Positions 61,793-64,000 of a DNA stretch of 64,000 nt are shown here, piece by piece (position 1 is the stretch's first letter; each line of letters opens with the position of its first letter). The notes below the pieces were generated by a model that did not search any database, was not told the origin of the DNA, and saw only the letters and a program-made list of their open reading frames with translations. The stretch comes from Bauldia sp. Lineage in GTDB: Bacteria; Pseudomonadota; Alphaproteobacteria; Rhizobiales; Kaistiaceae. Both the position numbers and the translations under genes were made by a program. The stretch covers positions 2,616,237 to 2,680,236 of the forward strand of contig JBBCGQ010000001.1 of assembly GCA_037200845.1 (NCBI GenBank). Reading direction: 5' to 3'.

Positions 61793-62266
61793 ATGCCTTC
61801 CCTAGCCCTTTACCAGCCGGATATTCCGCAGAACGCGGGCAACATGCTGCGTCTCTGCGCGTGTCTCGCCGTGGAGGTTCACATCATCGAACCGGCGGGA
61901 TTTGACCTTTCCGACCGCGCGCTGAAGCGGGCCGGCATGGACTATCTGGCGCATGTGAACCCAGTTCGCCACCTCAGCTTTGGCGAATTCGAGGAATGGC
62001 GGAAGGCGAAGGGCCGCCGCCTTGTACTTCTCACGACGCGGAGCGCCAAACCTTACGCCGATTTCATCTTCGCCAAGGACGATGTGATCCTGGTCGGGCG
62101 GGAGAGCGCCGGAGTCCCGGACGCGGTGCATGAGGCCGCGGACGCCCGGCTGGTGATCCCGATGGCGCCGTGGTTGCGGTCGCTCAACGTATCTACCGCC
62201 GCCGCGATAGTGTTGGGCGAGGCGCTGCGGCAGACGGGTGGATTTCCGGTCATGCCCAACAAATGA
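61793..62266 (+). CDS. trmL: tRNA (cytidine/uridine(34)-2'-O)-methyltransferase
   Basis: 157 residues. A SPOUT-class methyltransferase with the deep trefoil knot: LALYQPDIPQNAGNMLRLCACL, HIIEPAGFDLSDRALKRAGMDY, ILVGRESAGVP and IPMAPWLRSLNVSTAAAIVL. It modifies the wobble base of tRNA-Leu. An ATG at 61781 would add four residues and overlap the start codon of exporter 3 on the other strand. In relatives trmL often lies near petA. Here the exporter block separates them. Confidence 0.93.
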   Translation: MPSLALYQPDIPQNAGNMLRLCACLAVEVHIIEPAGFDLSDRALKRAGMDYLAHVNPVRHLSFGEFEEWRKAKGRRLVLLTTRSAKPYADFIFAKDDVILVGRESAGVPDAVHEAADARLVIPMAPWLRSLNVSTAAAIVLGEALRQTGGFPVMPNK

Positions 62267-62302
62267 GCGTGCGGCGCATCGTTTAGCCAAGCGGCTGCAC
62301 CG

Positions 62303-62418
62303 TGCCCCTCCACCGCCTTCGGCGGTCCCCCTCCCCCGTTGCACGGGGAGGACCAGCCCGGGCCTCCGGTGCTCCCCCGTTCAGGGGGGAGCTGTCGGCG
62401 TAGCCGACTGAGGGGGCT
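62303..62418. repeat. Family B palindromic repeat, copy 2
   Basis: GTGCCCCTCCACCGCCTTCG...GGTCCCCCTCCCCCG, then GCTCCCCCGTTCAGGGGGGA-GCTGTCGGCGTAGCCGACTG. Lies in the 393-base gap between trmL and the binding-protein gene. The remainder of the gap probably carries that operon's promoter, but no clear -35/-10 pair stands out. Confidence 0.85.
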
Positions 62419-62659
62419 TGGCATCCTTCTTGCGAATTCCATCCCGTGCAGAGCGTCTAGGGTTCCGGTTGCCATGCTCGGCAATGCTGGTCCGAGAGAC
62501 GCGGCTCGCGCGCTGCCCGCGCTGCGAGAACACGGCGGGCCAAAATCCCGGGAGGTCACTGCACGGGTTTGCTGAGCGCGAGCCCGCCTCCCGTCCGTGC
62601 TCGGCAAACTTCGCTTGTGATGGGCCGTCCGGCCGCAACCGATCGAAGGAGCCTTCCCG

Positions 62660-63727
62660 ATGCAGTCCAAGTTTCTGAAATTCGCGCTCGCCGCGGCAGT
62701 GATGACCGCCGGCATGGCGACGCATAGCGCCTTCGCCGAGGCCAAGAAGGAATTCAACATCGCCTGGTCGATCTACGTCGGCTGGATGCCGTGGCCCTAC
62801 GCCGCCGACGCCGGCATCGTGAAGAAGTGGGCCGACAAGTACGGCATCACCATCAACATCACGCAGATCAACGACTATGTGGAGTCGCTCAACCAGTACA
62901 CCGCCGGCAAGTTCGATGGCGTCACCGTCGCCTCGATGGACGCGCTGACCATACCCGCCGCCGGCGGTGTCGACACCAGCGCCATCATCATGGGCGACTA
63001 TTCCAACGGCAACGACGGCATCGTGCTGAAGGATGGCAAGACGCTCGCCGACATCAAGGGCCGCGACATCAACATCGTCGAGTTTTCCGTGTCGCACTAC
63101 CTGCTGGCGCGCGGCCTCGACACGGTCGGTTTGACCGAGAAGGACGTGAAGACGGTCAACACCTCCGACGTCGATATCGTCGCCGCCTTCAAGTCGCCGG
63201 ACTCCAAGGCCGTCGTCACCTGGAACCCGCAGCTTCAGGAAGTGAAAGCCGAACCGACCGCCACTGAGGTGTTCGACTCCAGCAAGATCCCCGGCGAGAT
63301 CGAGGACCTGCTCGTCGTGAATACGGAGACGCTGAAGGACAACCCCGACCTCGGCAAGGCGCTGGCCGGCGCCTGGTACGAGACGCTGGCGCTCGTCACC
63401 GCCGACACGCCGGAAGGCAAGGCGGCCCGCGAGGCCATGGGCAAGTTGTCCGGCACCGACCTCGCCGGCTACGAGTCGCAGTTGAAGACGACGTTCCTCT
63501 TCGACAAGCCGGCCGACGCGGTGAAGTTCACCACCAGCCCGGACCTCGTGAAGATCCAGGACCTCGTGCGGAAATTCTCGTTCGATCACCAGTTGCTCGG
63601 TACCGGCGCCACCTCGCCCGACGTCGTCGGCATCGAGATGCCCGCCGGCACGCTCGGCGACCCGAAGAATATCAAGCTGCGGTTTGATCCGACGTACATG
63701 CAGTTGGCGGCCGACGGGAAGCTCTAG
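62660..63727 (+). CDS. ABC transporter substrate-binding protein, urea-carboxylase-associated type
   Basis: 355 residues. Signal peptide 1-26 (FALAAAVMTAGMATHSAFAE). The mature protein begins KKEFNIAWSIYVGWMPWPYAADAGIVKKWADKYGI and contains NDYVESLNQYTAGKFDGVTVASMDAL. This matches the periplasmic component of the ABC importers found in urea carboxylase/allophanate hydrolase regions (the NitT/TauT-like SsuA fold). The ligand is taken to be urea or a related compound, from the family name only. GAAGGAG precedes the ATG. A permease begins 186 bp downstream after a family B repeat. Confidence 0.85.
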   Translation: MQSKFLKFALAAAVMTAGMATHSAFAEAKKEFNIAWSIYVGWMPWPYAADAGIVKKWADKYGITINITQINDYVESLNQYTAGKFDGVTVASMDALTIPAAGGVDTSAIIMGDYSNGNDGIVLKDGKTLADIKGRDINIVEFSVSHYLLARGLDTVGLTEKDVKTVNTSDVDIVAAFKSPDSKAVVTWNPQLQEVKAEPTATEVFDSSKIPGEIEDLLVVNTETLKDNPDLGKALAGAWYETLALVTADTPEGKAAREAMGKLSGTDLAGYESQLKTTFLFDKPADAVKFTTSPDLVKIQDLVRKFSFDHQLLGTGATSPDVVGIEMPAGTLGDPKNIKLRFDPTYMQLAADGKL

Positions 63728-63749
63728 AAACGTGGCCACCGGTGAGGTT

Positions 63750-63870
63750 GCCCCCTCCACCATGCCGCGCATGGTCCCCCTCCCCCGCTTCGCAGGGGAG
63801 GATCGCCAAGCGGCGCCTCCGGTGCTCCCCCGTTTACGGGGGAGCTGTCGGCAAAGCCGACTGAGGGGGC
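63750..63870. repeat. Family B palindromic repeat, copy 3
   Basis: TTGCCCCCTCCACCATGCCG...GGTCCCCCTCCCCCG, then GCTCCCCCGTTTACGGGGGA-GCTGTCGGCAAAGCCGACTG. It separates the binding-protein gene from its permease within the presumed operon. Confidence 0.85.
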
Positions 63871-63913
63871 ACGCCGCAGCAAGGACGCCGGAGGACCAGC
63901 CATCCACCGCCTG

Positions 63914-64000
63914 ATGAACATAGTCCCCACTCGCGGCACGCGGGTGGGCTGGCGCTGCTCCCGTTCCTGCTGATCGTGCTGGTCTACATGGTCGGCTCGG
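63914..64000 (+). CDS. ABC transporter permease, start only, with an apparent frameshift
   Basis: The ATG at 63914 begins MNIVPTRGTRV. After about 11 codons this frame runs into a stop, while the next frame reads GLALLPFLLIVLVYMVGS, a membrane helix like the first one of permeases in urea-carboxylase ABC loci. One missing G in the run near 63944-63948 would join them. The gene continues beyond the window. Confidence 0.5.

Overview
The window is a GC-rich, densely coding piece of an alphaproteobacterial chromosome, most likely from the order Hyphomicrobiales (Rhizobiales). This rests on gene content and order: a petA-petB-petC cytochrome bc1 operon with apt nearby, lgt-midA-pgeF next to a divergent ubiK, a ybjN/proC/tRNA-binding-protein run, rplY-pth with ychF close by, and a PetP-PetR-EnvZ-like regulatory trio. 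No rRNA, tRNA, CRISPR array, prophage or conventional transposase was seen.

Layout. 0-10 kb: the end of a LysR-type regulator, a cupin gene inside a direct repeat, hicAB, a YcaC-like hydrolase, msrP, an EF-G-like GTPase, corA, two unknown coupled genes, an aspartate aminotransferase and a beta-barrel protein with a Cys-rich tail. 10-15 kb: a GST, then a molybdate block (modE-like regulator, DUF1993 protein, modA, modB, modC) with a candidate Mo-box in front of modA. 15-22 kb: RlpA-like protein, DUF72 protein, a second barrel protein, small secreted and basic proteins, and uvrB with a start-less two-helix reading frame directly behind its stop. 22-26 kb: a Lys-rich micro-protein, an orphan secreted FecR protein, a dienelactone hydrolase, a cold-shock gene, a GIY-YIG gene framed by near-perfect 41-bp inverted repeats, and ilvE. 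26-31 kb: petP-petR-sensor kinase, a ParE-type toxin-antitoxin pair and a NYN-LOTUS protein. 31-40 kb: tRNA-binding protein, proC, a repeat island, ybjN, ubiK, lgt-midA-pgeF, a lipoprotein, prs and a cysteine hydrolase. 40-46 kb: rplY-pth and ychF, separated by about 3.2 kb of accessory genes. 46-55 kb: hybrid kinase, acid phosphatase, GST, apt, a MazF-type module and petABC. 55-62 kb: three related ABC exporters (the third frameshifted), a hexapeptide acetyltransferase and trmL. 62-64 kb: the binding protein of a urea-carboxylase-type ABC importer and the beginning of its permease.

The most distinctive property is the load of short palindromic repeats in intergenic spaces. At least five families can be told apart by eye: A (about 155 bp, five copies), B (about 115-125 bp, three copies, one inside the uvrB coding region), C (paired hairpins built around a core like the neisserial dRS3 element, about seven loci), D (one long palindrome), and E (41 bp, associated with the GIY-YIG gene). 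One locus near 32.0-32.5 kb stacks C, D, A and C and looks like nested insertion. The GIY-YIG gene with its terminal inverted repeats is the best candidate here for an undescribed minimal mobile unit, and possibly for a mobiliser of such repeats.

Apparent single-base frameshifts in the third ABC exporter (near 61.45-61.53 kb) and in the permease at the window end (near 63.945 kb) are either real gene decay or sequence errors. Starts were moved from the longest open frame wherever a ribosome-binding site, signal peptide or overlap with the upstream gene made an internal start more credible.
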